From CANJJB01 sp964449295 (GTDB taxonomy: Bacteria > Chlamydiota > Chlamydiia > Chlamydiales > Rhabdochlamydiaceae): a stretch of 7,264 nt of DNA. Shown here in pieces: positions 1 to 7,262 of the stretch. Where the stretch lies: positions 1 to 7,264 of the forward strand of contig CAYUZN010000095.1 in assembly GCA_964449295.1 (NCBI GenBank), given 5' to 3'. A program made the position numbers and the translations under genes. Below the pieces are notes generated by a model that was not told where the DNA came from, made no database searches, and saw only the letters and a list, made by a program, of their open reading frames with translations. The first letter of the stretch is position 1; every line of letters begins with the position of its first letter.

Positions 1-1
1 T

Positions 2-3000
2 CAATACTTAGCAGCAGACATTATTAGTTATCTGAAACAGCAAAAGTGGGATGGGGCAAGTCTTGTGCGCAAGCGTGTCACAATTTTATCAAAAGGGCAA
101 GACGTTGAGGCTCCAGATGAACGTGTCGCAATGATTGAACAAGTCACGCTTCAAGGAAAAAACATCGTTATCGATGTGCGCTTGTCAGAAAAACAAACAG
201 ACAATCCTGAAGGGAAACTCGCTGAAAGAATCACCACACAAAAAATTACCCTTAACAAAAAAACAGGGGAAATTTCTACTCATAGTCAACAAATCATCGC
301 CCTCAAACTTTTGCCAGATACTTTTTTTACAAAAATTATCCCAGCTATAGATAGATTTCGTTATTTAAGAGAGCGTGTTGTCTTAAAGAACAGACACATC
401 ACAACTTTTTGTACACGCATTGACCAGATCATCCGAGATCTCGTCCAGATCAAGCGTCTTATTCAAACCTACGCAAGTACGAGGCAGCTCGCAGAAGCCT
501 ACAACCGCTCAAAAATCTTTGAAACCCATCACTTGACAACCGACGGAGATCTCGAAAGAAGAAATCGTTTTGAGACCAACTTAAAAAAAGTCGCCAAAGC
601 TCTCTTAGAAGAATTTGCTAAATATCGCTATTCGAGTCAGGAAAAGATCGAGGAAATCGTCGGTCTTTCTCCCATGAATGATGCAGAGATCAGCCGAGAT
701 ATCTTTAATACTCTTGTAGAAGAGCTTGATCATTTAGATTCTAAATCTTTAAAACTTCCCAACCCTCATAAAGTGAGAGGATTTGCTCAAGCTATCCGCC
801 TTTTCCCTCCCCAATTTTTAAGTGAGGGTTATGTCGAAAAAATCATGACCATTCTCTTAAGATTGAGCCAGTGGCTCTCTGACCCCCATCACAAATTTAA
901 TCAATCAAGCCGCCGCCAAGAAGAATACCTAGCTGTTTTAGATATCCAAAGGCAACTTCTCGATGCTCTTGTCGATAACAAGCAATTAAAAACTATCGAC
1001 GAACAAAATAGATATTTGACCAATCAAAAGATGAATCCTAAAGCTCAGGGTGATTCTTCAACAGAGGACTCTAGATTATCAATCGGTAACCTTATAAGCC
1101 AGCTCAGAGGCGCATTAGTTGAAGAAGGTGTCCCAGAAGAGTTAGAGCCAGAGACTACTGACATATCTTCCCTTATTATGTCCACCTTAAACAGCACTCA
1201 AGAGAGCATGAGCGGAGCTGATATGGCCACTTGGCTGGCTAGTTTTCAGCAAAAATTTATTAGTGGCAATGGGATTGATAAAAATCAACGAGATGAGATC
1301 AAATCAGCCTTAGAGAAATGGACTCATGATTCCGATAAAGAGATTTCCTATTTAGCCAGCTATAACATCCAAGCTCTCTCTAGAATTCCAGTCAAAGGAG
1401 ACTCAGACCTTTCTGAAATCATGAGACGGGGTATGCATCTTATTTTAGGAGCTAAGAGCCTGGCTCTCATTGTCACAAGTCAAGGATCTGCACTTGGAGA
1501 ATACACACAGCTCATCAACCATGCTAAAGCTATGATGAAAGATGGGCGCATGAGCCGTGAGACTTGGTATGAATCTGCCAGATCCCTCCATGTCCTAATT
1601 GCTGAAGCAGAGAATGATCCTCAAAAACATAGAGTCTATCTCAACTCTCTGGAAGAGATACTTAAACAGCTAAAATCTGACATCAGCTGGGAACTTGCGT
1701 ACATAGCTTTTTCAAGTCTTTATGAGCCTCTTGTTAAAAGTGGTCACAAAGATAACCTCCAGTACTATATCACCCTTCTCACTAAAGTATTCCAAGATAA
1801 AAAGCAGTTCACGGACTCCTCACAGGTGAGAGAACTAGCCCTTCACATGCTCCTTAAAGCAGCTGCCGACCCGTCTGAAACTGTAAGAGAGCTCGCCAAA
1901 GAACAACTCAAAGCTCTTTGTACAAAATATAAAGATAAACAAGCCTTCCTAACTTACCCCACGCAAGGCGCGCACCTTGTGCGCTCTTTACCCGACATCT
2001 ACACATTAGCGATACGCGAGGTCAAAATAGTTCAAGAAACTATCCAAGACAATACCCTTATCAAAAAAGCTAAAGAGACAGCGTTCCCTGTTGAACATAA
2101 AGCGAGCAGGCTCAGAGAAAAAGTAGAGGAATTTAGAAGCAAAACAGAGATCGATAAAGATCTGGCAACTTACGTGCCTCTCAAAGGAGCTCATAGTAAA
2201 GAAGACAAAGATCAAACCCGGTTTTTTCTCTTACAAAAACATGTCGATAAATTTGTGCACAGAGATAATAGACGGCGCGATTATGAAGGCTATCTACTCA
2301 ATGCCAAAGGAGAAAGACTAAAAGACTCTGCTGGCCAGCCTCTTAAAGCAGGTAAACACACAGATACCGTGGCAGATCCCGCTGTTCTTCTCATCCATGG
2401 ACAAGCTGGCTCAGGCAAATCTCTCTTCGGTCGTTTTGTCGAAAGAGAGTATTGGAATCGCTATGAAAATGGAGCTATTATCCCTCTTTTTATCTCTCTT
2501 CCTGCTCTCCGAGATCCCTTTCATCAAGGCATTGAGCAGGCCCTGTCTGAGTATGGGTTTAGCCCCGATGATATTCAACAAATGAAAAATGAATCCCACG
2601 AGCAAGGTGGAGAAGAGATCGAAATTCTCAAACTCAAACAAGACAGTGACACAAAGAAGCTGCTTGTTGAATCCAAAAAAGAGCCAATCAATCCTCCCAG
2701 ACTCCTTCTCATCCTAGACGGATATGATGAACTCCAAACACAAATCAATCTCTATCAAGCCTATCAATTAGCCACTTGGAAAAATATCAAAGTCATCATC
2801 ACTTCTCGGACAGAGTATTTAGAACAACTAGGAAGTTACTACACTCACTTTAAACCAAAAGAAGGAACCCTAGAAGAAATCTTCATCCGTCCCTTTAATC
2901 AAGATCAAATAGAAACCTTTGTGTCGCAAGTCTTAGAGCAAAAACAAAACGAAGAAGTCTCTTCCTCTCTAGAGCAAACACCCACTTTTAACCTCAAAGA

Positions 3001-4711
3001 GTATCTATCTTACATAAAAGAAGCTAGGCTAGAGGATCTCATTGAGCATCCCTTTATGCTCCGCATCATCGTTGACATCTTACCTAGTCTGAAAGAAAAC
3101 AAACAAAAAGAAAAAGCCCTGGGGATAGGACAGGCACGAGTCAAACGCTACGATATCTACGAGCTTTTTTTAACGCAATTCTTTGAAAGAAATGGCGCAA
3201 GGCTCCGCAGAGGACCTCTCCCCGATGGCTTTCAAGCTGAAACCTCTCTATGGGAGTATAGCACAGCTGTTGCTTGCTTTATGTATACACACAGACGGCA
3301 AACTATCCAAGGCAACCCTCCCAGTTACAGTAGGTTCAAAGCCACTGAAGAGCAGGGTGCCCATTTTCTCACCGATGAGCCTAAGATCGCTTTGTCTAAA
3401 TCGGGAGCCCCTTTGAAGAAGATGGGAGAGGCCAGCTTTGCCTTTATCCATAAATCCATCCAAGAATTTTTAGTTGCAAGAGCCATGCGAGATGAGTATC
3501 TAAAAGCCTTTGAAAATGGACAAGAGCTTCCTTCAGACACAATCATCAATCAGCTGCCTATCCAAGACGAGCCTTCGATTGCACGTTTTATCATGGATGG
3601 CATGACCCTCAAAGATACCCAAGCTCTAGAAAAAATTATCCACTCTACTCAAATTAAGCCCGCAAAAGAAGGCAAGCTTCCTAAGAAAAGCCCTCTTGCA
3701 CAGGCCTCTGCCAATGCCATCACCTTAATTGTTGCCAAAGGATCACGTTTTTATCAAAATGAAGAGTTGCGTTACATCCAAATCCCGGGAGCCAGACTTG
3801 ATGGAGGCTATTTTGTTAACGTTGATTTCACAGGCACTAACTTTAGCCGTGTCTCAGCGAGACAAACGATGTTTGAAGGATGCAATTGGACAGATCTTCA
3901 AGCAAGCGATATCGATTTTGGAGAGAGCCTTAAGATTATTGTAGGAAGTGGAGTATATTCCATCACTTATAGCCCTGATGGAAAAAGGCTGGCAACGGGA
4001 ATTCATGATGGCACCATCCGCCTCTGGGATGCTACCACGGGAGAGGCTATTGGAGAGCCTCTTAGAGGGCATGAAAAAGAGGTTATGAGTGTCGCCTTTA
4101 GTCCTGATGGAAAGAGGCTGGCGACGGGAAGTAATGATCGCACGATCCGTCTCTGGGATGCTATAACGGGAGAAGCTCTCGGAGAGCCTCTGAGAGGTCA
4201 TGAAGAAGGTGTGAGTAGTGTTACCTTTAGCCCTGATGGGAAGATACTGGCAACGGGAAGTGAGGATAACACCATCTGCCTCTGGGATGCTTCCATAGGA
4301 GAGGCTTTCGGAGAGCCTCTCAAAGGACATGAAGACGATGTTAGTAGTGTCGTCTTTAGCCCTGATGGAAAGATACTGGCGACGGGAAGTTATGATAGCA
4401 CCATCCGCCTCTGGGATGTCACTAATCCAAAAACCCCTAAGCTAGAGTGTGTTTTAGGAAAAAAGAGGTTACGATTAGTTTTAACAGGTATTAAGGGGGA
4501 AAATATTTTGGGACTATCTGTCACTAATCAAAAGCTTTTGCAGCAACATGGGGCGACAATCACAGCAAATGAATTGAACTTATCTGATGAAACGTCAGAA
4601 GAGCCTAGTGTTCTGCCTTTAGTGTCCCAAGATGTTATGCAGCAGCTTTTGAAAATATCGAAAGAAATTCAAGATTTAAGGCAGCAATTGATGATGGACC
4701 AACAAGTATAG
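2..4711 (+). CDS. NACHT-domain STAND NTPase with pentapeptide and WD40 repeats, 5'-partial
   Basis: This is probably a signal-sensing ATPase switch of the STAND class; ligand and output are unknown. The frame is open to the window's left edge, so the true start is missing. Residues are numbered from the first GTG, at 65. Residues 1 to about 700 look helical and match no family I know; part, near 595-640, resembles a HEAT-type helical repeat. The NACHT domain follows: Walker A GQAGSGKS at 779-786 (K785), Walker B LLLILDGYDEL ending at 890 (D885, D888, E889), and the sensor-like TSR at 913-915. The typical NACHT C-terminal motif FIHKSIQEFL is at 1127-1136. Pentapeptide repeats occupy 1243-1287 and four WD40 repeats about 1293-1451. 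The tail ends in a probable coiled coil at 1524-1548, before a TAG stop. The NTPase motifs look intact, with no frameshift. Bacterial NACHT proteins include phage-defence receptors, while in intracellular bacteria they could also act on the host; the sequence does not decide. The domain call is firm, the role is inference. Confidence 0.93.
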   Translation, partial: QYLAADIISYLKQQKWDGASLVRKRVTILSKGQDVEAPDERVAMIEQVTLQGKNIVIDVRLSEKQTDNPEGKLAERITTQKITLNKKTGEISTHSQQIIALKLLPDTFFTKIIPAIDRFRYLRERVVLKNRHITTFCTRIDQIIRDLVQIKRLIQTYASTRQLAEAYNRSKIFETHHLTTDGDLERRNRFETNLKKVAKALLEEFAKYRYSSQEKIEEIVGLSPMNDAEISRDIFNTLVEELDHLDSKSLKLPNPHKVRGFAQAIRLFPPQFLSEGYVEKIMTILLRLSQWLSDPHHKFNQSSRRQEEYLAVLDIQRQLLDALVDNKQLKTIDEQNRYLTNQKMNPKAQGDSSTEDSRLSIGNLISQLRGALVEEGVPEELEPETTDISSLIMSTLNSTQESMSGADMATWLASFQQKFISGNGIDKNQRDEIKSALEKWTHDSDKEISYLASYNIQALSRIPVKGDSDLSEIMRRGMHLILGAKSLALIVTSQGSALGEYTQLINHAKAMMKDGRMSRETWYESARSLHVLIAEAENDPQKHRVYLNSLEEILKQLKSDISWELAYIAFSSLYEPLVKSGHKDNLQYYITLLTKVFQDKKQFTDSSQVRELALHMLLKAAADPSETVRELAKEQLKALCTKYKDKQAFLTYPTQGAHLVRSLPDIYTLAIREVKIVQETIQDNTLIKKAKETAFPVEHKASRLREKVEEFRSKTEIDKDLATYVPLKGAHSKEDKDQTRFFLLQKHVDKFVHRDNRRRDYEGYLLNAKGERLKDSAGQPLKAGKHTDTVADPAVLLIHGQAGSGKSLFGRFVEREYWNRYENGAIIPLFISLPALRDPFHQGIEQALSEYGFSPDDIQQMKNESHEQGGEEIEILKLKQDSDTKKLLVESKKEPINPPRLLLILDGYDELQTQINLYQAYQLATWKNIKVIITSRTEYLEQLGSYYTHFKPKEGTLEEIFIRPFNQDQIETFVSQVLEQKQNEEVSSSLEQTPTFNLKEYLSYIKEARLEDLIEHPFMLRIIVDILPSLKENKQKEKALGIGQARVKRYDIYELFLTQFFERNGARLRRGPLPDGFQAETSLWEYSTAVACFMYTHRRQTIQGNPPSYSRFKATEEQGAHFLTDEPKIALSKSGAPLKKMGEASFAFIHKSIQEFLVARAMRDEYLKAFENGQELPSDTIINQLPIQDEPSIARFIMDGMTLKDTQALEKIIHSTQIKPAKEGKLPKKSPLAQASANAITLIVAKGSRFYQNEELRYIQIPGARLDGGYFVNVDFTGTNFSRVSARQTMFEGCNWTDLQASDIDFGESLKIIVGSGVYSITYSPDGKRLATGIHDGTIRLWDATTGEAIGEPLRGHEKEVMSVAFSPDGKRLATGSNDRTIRLWDAITGEALGEPLRGHEEGVSSVTFSPDGKILATGSEDNTICLWDASIGEAFGEPLKGHEDDVSSVVFSPDGKILATGSYDSTIRLWDVTNPKTPKLECVLGKKRLRLVLTGIKGENILGLSVTNQKLLQQHGATITANELNLSDETSEEPSVLPLVSQDVMQQLLKISKEIQDLRQQLMMDQQV
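3791..3925 (+). repeat. Pentapeptide-repeat segment, nine units, inside the NACHT gene
   Basis: Nine consecutive five-residue units (residues 1243-1287 of the NACHT protein) fit the loose pentapeptide pattern, with L, F, W or another residue at the centre. Clear examples are ARLDG, VDFTG, TNFSR, TMFEG, CNWTD and IDFGE. The unit VSARQ and the unit LQASD have a small central residue and are degenerate. Such repeats normally form a right-handed quadrilateral beta-helix. Nine units would make only about two turns, so this is more likely a short spacer or capping element between the NACHT helical part and the WD40 repeats than a full binding surface. Confidence 0.75.
3941..4417 (+). repeat. Four tandem 129-bp repeats encoding WD40 units
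   Basis: Units begin at 3941, 4070, 4199 and 4328; the SPDGK codons recur at 3971, 4100, 4229 and 4358, exactly 129 bp apart. Each unit encodes 43 residues with the WD40 hallmarks: HE near the start (absent in unit 1), SPDGK in the middle, a D in the turn, and LWD at the end. Units 2 and 3 share 31 of 43 residues by my count. Units 3 and 4 differ at only 6 of 30 residues between HE and WD. Unit 4 is cut short after WD and runs into unrelated sequence. Most WD40 propellers have six to eight blades, so four recognisable blades are too few for a closed ring unless the protein oligomerises or the flanks supply cryptic blades. The high DNA similarity indicates recent duplication or gene conversion. 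Confidence 0.95.
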
Positions 4712-4787
4712 AGATTAGCTTTTGGGGTTATCTCTTATCTGCTCACTTGCTTGTAGGGATTGTTTTTAATTCTTTTGCGGTTCATAT

Positions 4788-4795
4788 AGAGAGGT
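4788..4795 (+). promoter_or_regulatory. Possible Shine-Dalgarno sequence abutting the permease start
   Basis: AGAGAGGT ends directly against the ATG at 4796. Its GAGGT part would pair with the 16S rRNA tail, but the usual gap of five to nine bases is absent. The start itself is well fixed: an in-frame TAG at 4787-4789 lies just upstream, 4796 is the first ATG, and no other ATG, GTG or TTG codon occurs before the conserved permease sequence begins. Either this is a poorly spaced site or initiation does not depend on it. Confidence 0.3.
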
Positions 4796-6685
4796 ATGGG
4801 GCTAAACGATACTTCTTCTCCAATACCTGAGATTGATAAGGGCCATCTCAAGCGGATTTTAGGCATTTTCCAAGTCTTTTCGGTGGGCTATGCCGACCTA
4901 GGCTCCTCGATTTTTTATGCTCTGGGAATTACAGCGGTCTTTGCATTAGGGGCAACGCCAATTGCGCTTGCGCTGGCAGGAATTGTGTTTATCTGCACAG
5001 CTCTTTCTTATGCTGAGATGAGCTCGATGTATCATGATGCAGGCGGATCTGCCAGCTTTGCTAGACACGCGTTTAATGACACGATCTCATTTGTGGCAGG
5101 CTGGGGGCTTTTACTTGATTATATTGTAACAATTGCTCTATCTGCCTTTACTATCATTCCTTATCTGACACCATTTTTTCCTGTTTTTCATCATCTCGAT
5201 GTCAGGCTTTTGTGCACAATTATTCTTATTTTGATTGTGTTTGGCATTAACTTTATAGGGATCAAAGACTCAACAAAGGTCAACTCTGTTTTAACGGTTT
5301 GCACGCTTCTTATTGAAATCATCTTGGTGGGGGTAGGTCTTGCGGTAGCTCCTCACATCTGGGATATGTTCAAACATCTAGCAATTGGAGTGCAGGGCAC
5401 GTCTTGGTCTCCCTCATGGCACGATTTTATCAAAGGGACTGCGATGGCGATGGTGGCATATACAGGAATTGAGTCGATGGCGCAGCTTGGCTCTGAAACA
5501 CGGAAGCCTGCTAGGACAGTGCCTCGTTCGATGATGCTAACAATGGTTGTGTTAATATTGATGTATATTGGACTGTCTGTGACAGCTCTCTCTTTGATAG
5601 GACCTGAGAGATTAGCAGGGGAGTTTAAAGAAAATCCCATCCAAGGAATTGCGAGAGAAATTCCTTTTGGTGAGGATATTTTTCTGCCTATGGTGAGTGT
5701 TTTGGCAGTTATTTTACTCTTTGCAGCCTCAAATTCTGGACTAATTGGAGCCTCTCGTCTCTCGTTCAATATGGGCGCTTATTATCAGCTGCCACGATTT
5801 TTCCATAAAATTCATCCTTACTTTAAAACGCCTTATGTCGCTTTAGCTTTTTTCGCGCTGGCTGCTATCGCTGTTGTGATTTTCTCTCATGGTTATATGG
5901 AAATTATTGCCGATCTTTATAACTTTGGTAGCCAAATTGCCTTTTTTGCAACGCATATGTCGCTCATTGTCATGCGCTGCAAAAAACCTCATCAGAGAAG
6001 ACTTTTTAAAGTTCCTTTTAATTTGACGATCGCAGGCAGGCAAATCCCTATCACAGCCATCATAGGAGCTTTAGCCTCTCTTGGCGTCTTCCTTCTTGTT
6101 GTGCTGACAAAGCCCGAAGGAAGAAACTTAGGCTGTGTTTGGATGGCACTCGGTCTTGCCCTATTTTTTGGCTATCGCAAAAAGAAAAATATCCCTGTCT
6201 CATCACACGTTAGTATTGAAAAGATCAAAATCCCCAACTTTCAGCCCCTCTCTATTCACAAGATTTTGGTGCCGGTTGGCCCTGGCACGCAGCTTGAGAC
6301 AATCCAAATTGCCTGCGAGCTTGCCAAACTCCATACAGCCCATATTCATCTCTTGCACATCATCGAAATTCCTTTCAGCCTTCCCTTAGATGCCACTTTT
6401 TCAGATAAGGTAGAGAAAGGCAGCTCCCTTCTTAAAACAGCTGAAGCTGTTGTGATAGATGAGGGGGTGGCAGCCACGATCGAGCTTCTCAGATCACGAC
6501 ATATAGAAGAGGCTATCTTGCAGATCATCTGCCAACGAGGGTATGATCTTGTGATTCTAGGCAGAATGAAGTCGACACCCAAATTTCCCAAAGGAGTCGG
6601 TGAAATCACAGAAAAAATACTCACTGAATCGAGCTGTAGAGTCTGGATCTGCGGCACTGACTATACAGGTGTTATGTTGCAGTAA
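4796..6685 (+). CDS. APC-superfamily permease with C-terminal USP-like domain
   Basis: This is an inner-membrane secondary transporter of 629 residues. About twelve hydrophobic segments fill residues 21-460, with the APC-type broken helix 1 around GYADLGSSIFYALG (31-44) and the helix 6 motif AYTGIES (221-227). Residues 487-621 form a cytosolic alpha/beta domain of the universal stress protein type, beginning IHKILVPV. Its nucleotide motif is degenerate: the usual Asp after the first strand is replaced (VPVGPG), and the G-2x-G-9x-G-S/T motif reads G589, K592, G602, E603, so classical ATP binding is doubtful. The substrate would routinely be called amino acids. However, D34, Y41, D108, T112, S116, T223, E226 and Y375 line up by eye with the potassium-site residues of Bacillus KimA, which also carries a C-terminal USP-like domain, so K+/H+ symport is a real alternative. 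The gene follows the NACHT gene by 84 bp on the same strand; co-transcription is possible but unsupported. Its end overlaps the convergent neighbour by 14 bp. Family certain, substrate open. Confidence 0.93.
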   Translation: MGLNDTSSPIPEIDKGHLKRILGIFQVFSVGYADLGSSIFYALGITAVFALGATPIALALAGIVFICTALSYAEMSSMYHDAGGSASFARHAFNDTISFVAGWGLLLDYIVTIALSAFTIIPYLTPFFPVFHHLDVRLLCTIILILIVFGINFIGIKDSTKVNSVLTVCTLLIEIILVGVGLAVAPHIWDMFKHLAIGVQGTSWSPSWHDFIKGTAMAMVAYTGIESMAQLGSETRKPARTVPRSMMLTMVVLILMYIGLSVTALSLIGPERLAGEFKENPIQGIAREIPFGEDIFLPMVSVLAVILLFAASNSGLIGASRLSFNMGAYYQLPRFFHKIHPYFKTPYVALAFFALAAIAVVIFSHGYMEIIADLYNFGSQIAFFATHMSLIVMRCKKPHQRRLFKVPFNLTIAGRQIPITAIIGALASLGVFLLVVLTKPEGRNLGCVWMALGLALFFGYRKKKNIPVSSHVSIEKIKIPNFQPLSIHKILVPVGPGTQLETIQIACELAKLHTAHIHLLHIIEIPFSLPLDATFSDKVEKGSSLLKTAEAVVIDEGVAATIELLRSRHIEEAILQIICQRGYDLVILGRMKSTPKFPKGVGEITEKILTESSCRVWICGTDYTGVMLQ

Positions 6686-7262
6686 TTTGCATTTTTTGTA
6701 ACACTTCAAAAGCTTTTTGCCATTTTTCATAGCTAAGGCATCCACCATTCATTTTAAGTAAATAGTGGGCAACAGCTGGGAAGTAGATGAGTATGAGGAG
6801 ACGTTTGGTAATTTCAGATCCACTAATACGCTTTCTTTCTAAAGCATTGAGCGAGGCCTGTGATAATTCAAATACAGATGCAAATTCACGCGTTGTTAGA
6901 CCCAAGGCATGCCTATATTTTATCACATCTTCTGCTTGGAGCAATCGCTCAAAAAGTGGATAAAAAATAAAAGAAGAAGGGCCTTTTTGTCCGATAGTTG
7001 ATAAGAGGACAAAAGGATCTTTTTCTTGAGGATCAATGCCCATAGCTAAACAATACTCAGGGTAAGCAGGATTGCGCGTTGAAGGCAGCCTGTCTTCAAA
7101 TGAAGGAAATAAAGTAGAGGAAGTAAAAGATCTCTCTGTCAAGGGGAATTCAGGGCCCAAAGGGATAACATGTTTTGCTTTGAAATAGTAAGGATCATAA
7201 GTAAAAACAAATCTATCATTCACTTTTCGTAGTTCTCCCACCAATAATCTTGTTTTTCGCTT
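6672..7262 (-). CDS. HipA N-terminal-like (HipS-type) domain fused to an HTH, 5'-partial
   Basis: This is probably an antitoxin or transcriptional regulator related to HipA/HipB toxin-antitoxin systems. The frame stays open to the window's right edge (six more sense codons before the TTG at 7244), so the true start is probably just outside. Residues are numbered from that TTG. Residues 1-94 resemble the HipA N-terminal subdomain: VGEL, then FVFTYDPYY at 12-20, FPSFEDRLPS at 46-55 (equivalent to FFxNLLPEG in HipA), and DPFVLLSTIGQKGP at 76-89. Residues 104-165 form an XRE-like helix-turn-helix, with the core GLTTREFA...LSQASLNALE at 115-136. No HipA kinase core (ATP site or catalytic Asp) is present and no room for one remains before the TAA at 6672-6674. 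In HipBST systems the HipA N-terminal part is a separate protein, HipS, that acts as antitoxin to the HipT kinase; here it is joined to a DNA-binding domain in the order HipS-HTH. A partner kinase, if any, would lie beyond 7264. Domain calls are moderately sure; the antitoxin role is inference. Confidence 0.75.
   Translation of the reverse strand, partial: KRKTRLLVGELRKVNDRFVFTYDPYYFKAKHVIPLGPEFPLTERSFTSSTLFPSFEDRLPSTRNPAYPEYCLAMGIDPQEKDPFVLLSTIGQKGPSSFIFYPLFERLLQAEDVIKYRHALGLTTREFASVFELSQASLNALERKRISGSEITKRLLILIYFPAVAHYLLKMNGGCLSYEKWQKAFEVLQKMQITAT

Noticed and set aside
65..67. GTG as the start of the NACHT gene
   Set aside because: The same frame is open through 21 further codons to the window edge with no stop and no convincing ribosome site before 65, so the gene more likely begins outside the window. 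The GTG cannot be excluded.
3854..4330. Antisense open frame of 158 residues
   Set aside because: It lies wholly opposite the pentapeptide and WD40 region, and its internal repetition simply mirrors the 129-bp coding repeats. It matches no family I know.
3941..4417. CRISPR-like or mobile repeat array
   Set aside because: The 129-bp units are contiguous without spacers, stay in frame and encode WD40 blades.
4711..4734. GAGAT...ATCTC hairpin after the NACHT stop as a terminator
   Set aside because: The stem is only five AT-rich base pairs with a 14-base loop and no following T-run.
4760..4790. Promoter before the permease (TTGTTT with TATAGA)
   Set aside because: The boxes are weak, the spacer is 19 bases, and the predicted start would fall on the ATG. 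The evidence is too thin to list it as a feature.
5353..5769. Antisense open frame of 138 residues inside the permease
   Set aside because: It is opposite conserved transmembrane helices of a clear permease and its translation has no recognisable domain.
6346..6657. Antisense open frame of 103 residues
   Set aside because: It is a shadow of the USP domain, whose own frame matches a known fold.
6708..6717. AAAAGCTTTT palindrome near the convergent gene ends
   Set aside because: It has no loop and no GC-rich stem, and it lies in the coding sequence of the minus-strand gene, so it is not a credible terminator.
7242..7244. TTG as the start of the minus-strand HipS-like gene
   Set aside because: The frame stays open to the edge, and the HipA N-terminal subdomain normally begins several residues before the VGEL motif, so a start just outside is more likely.
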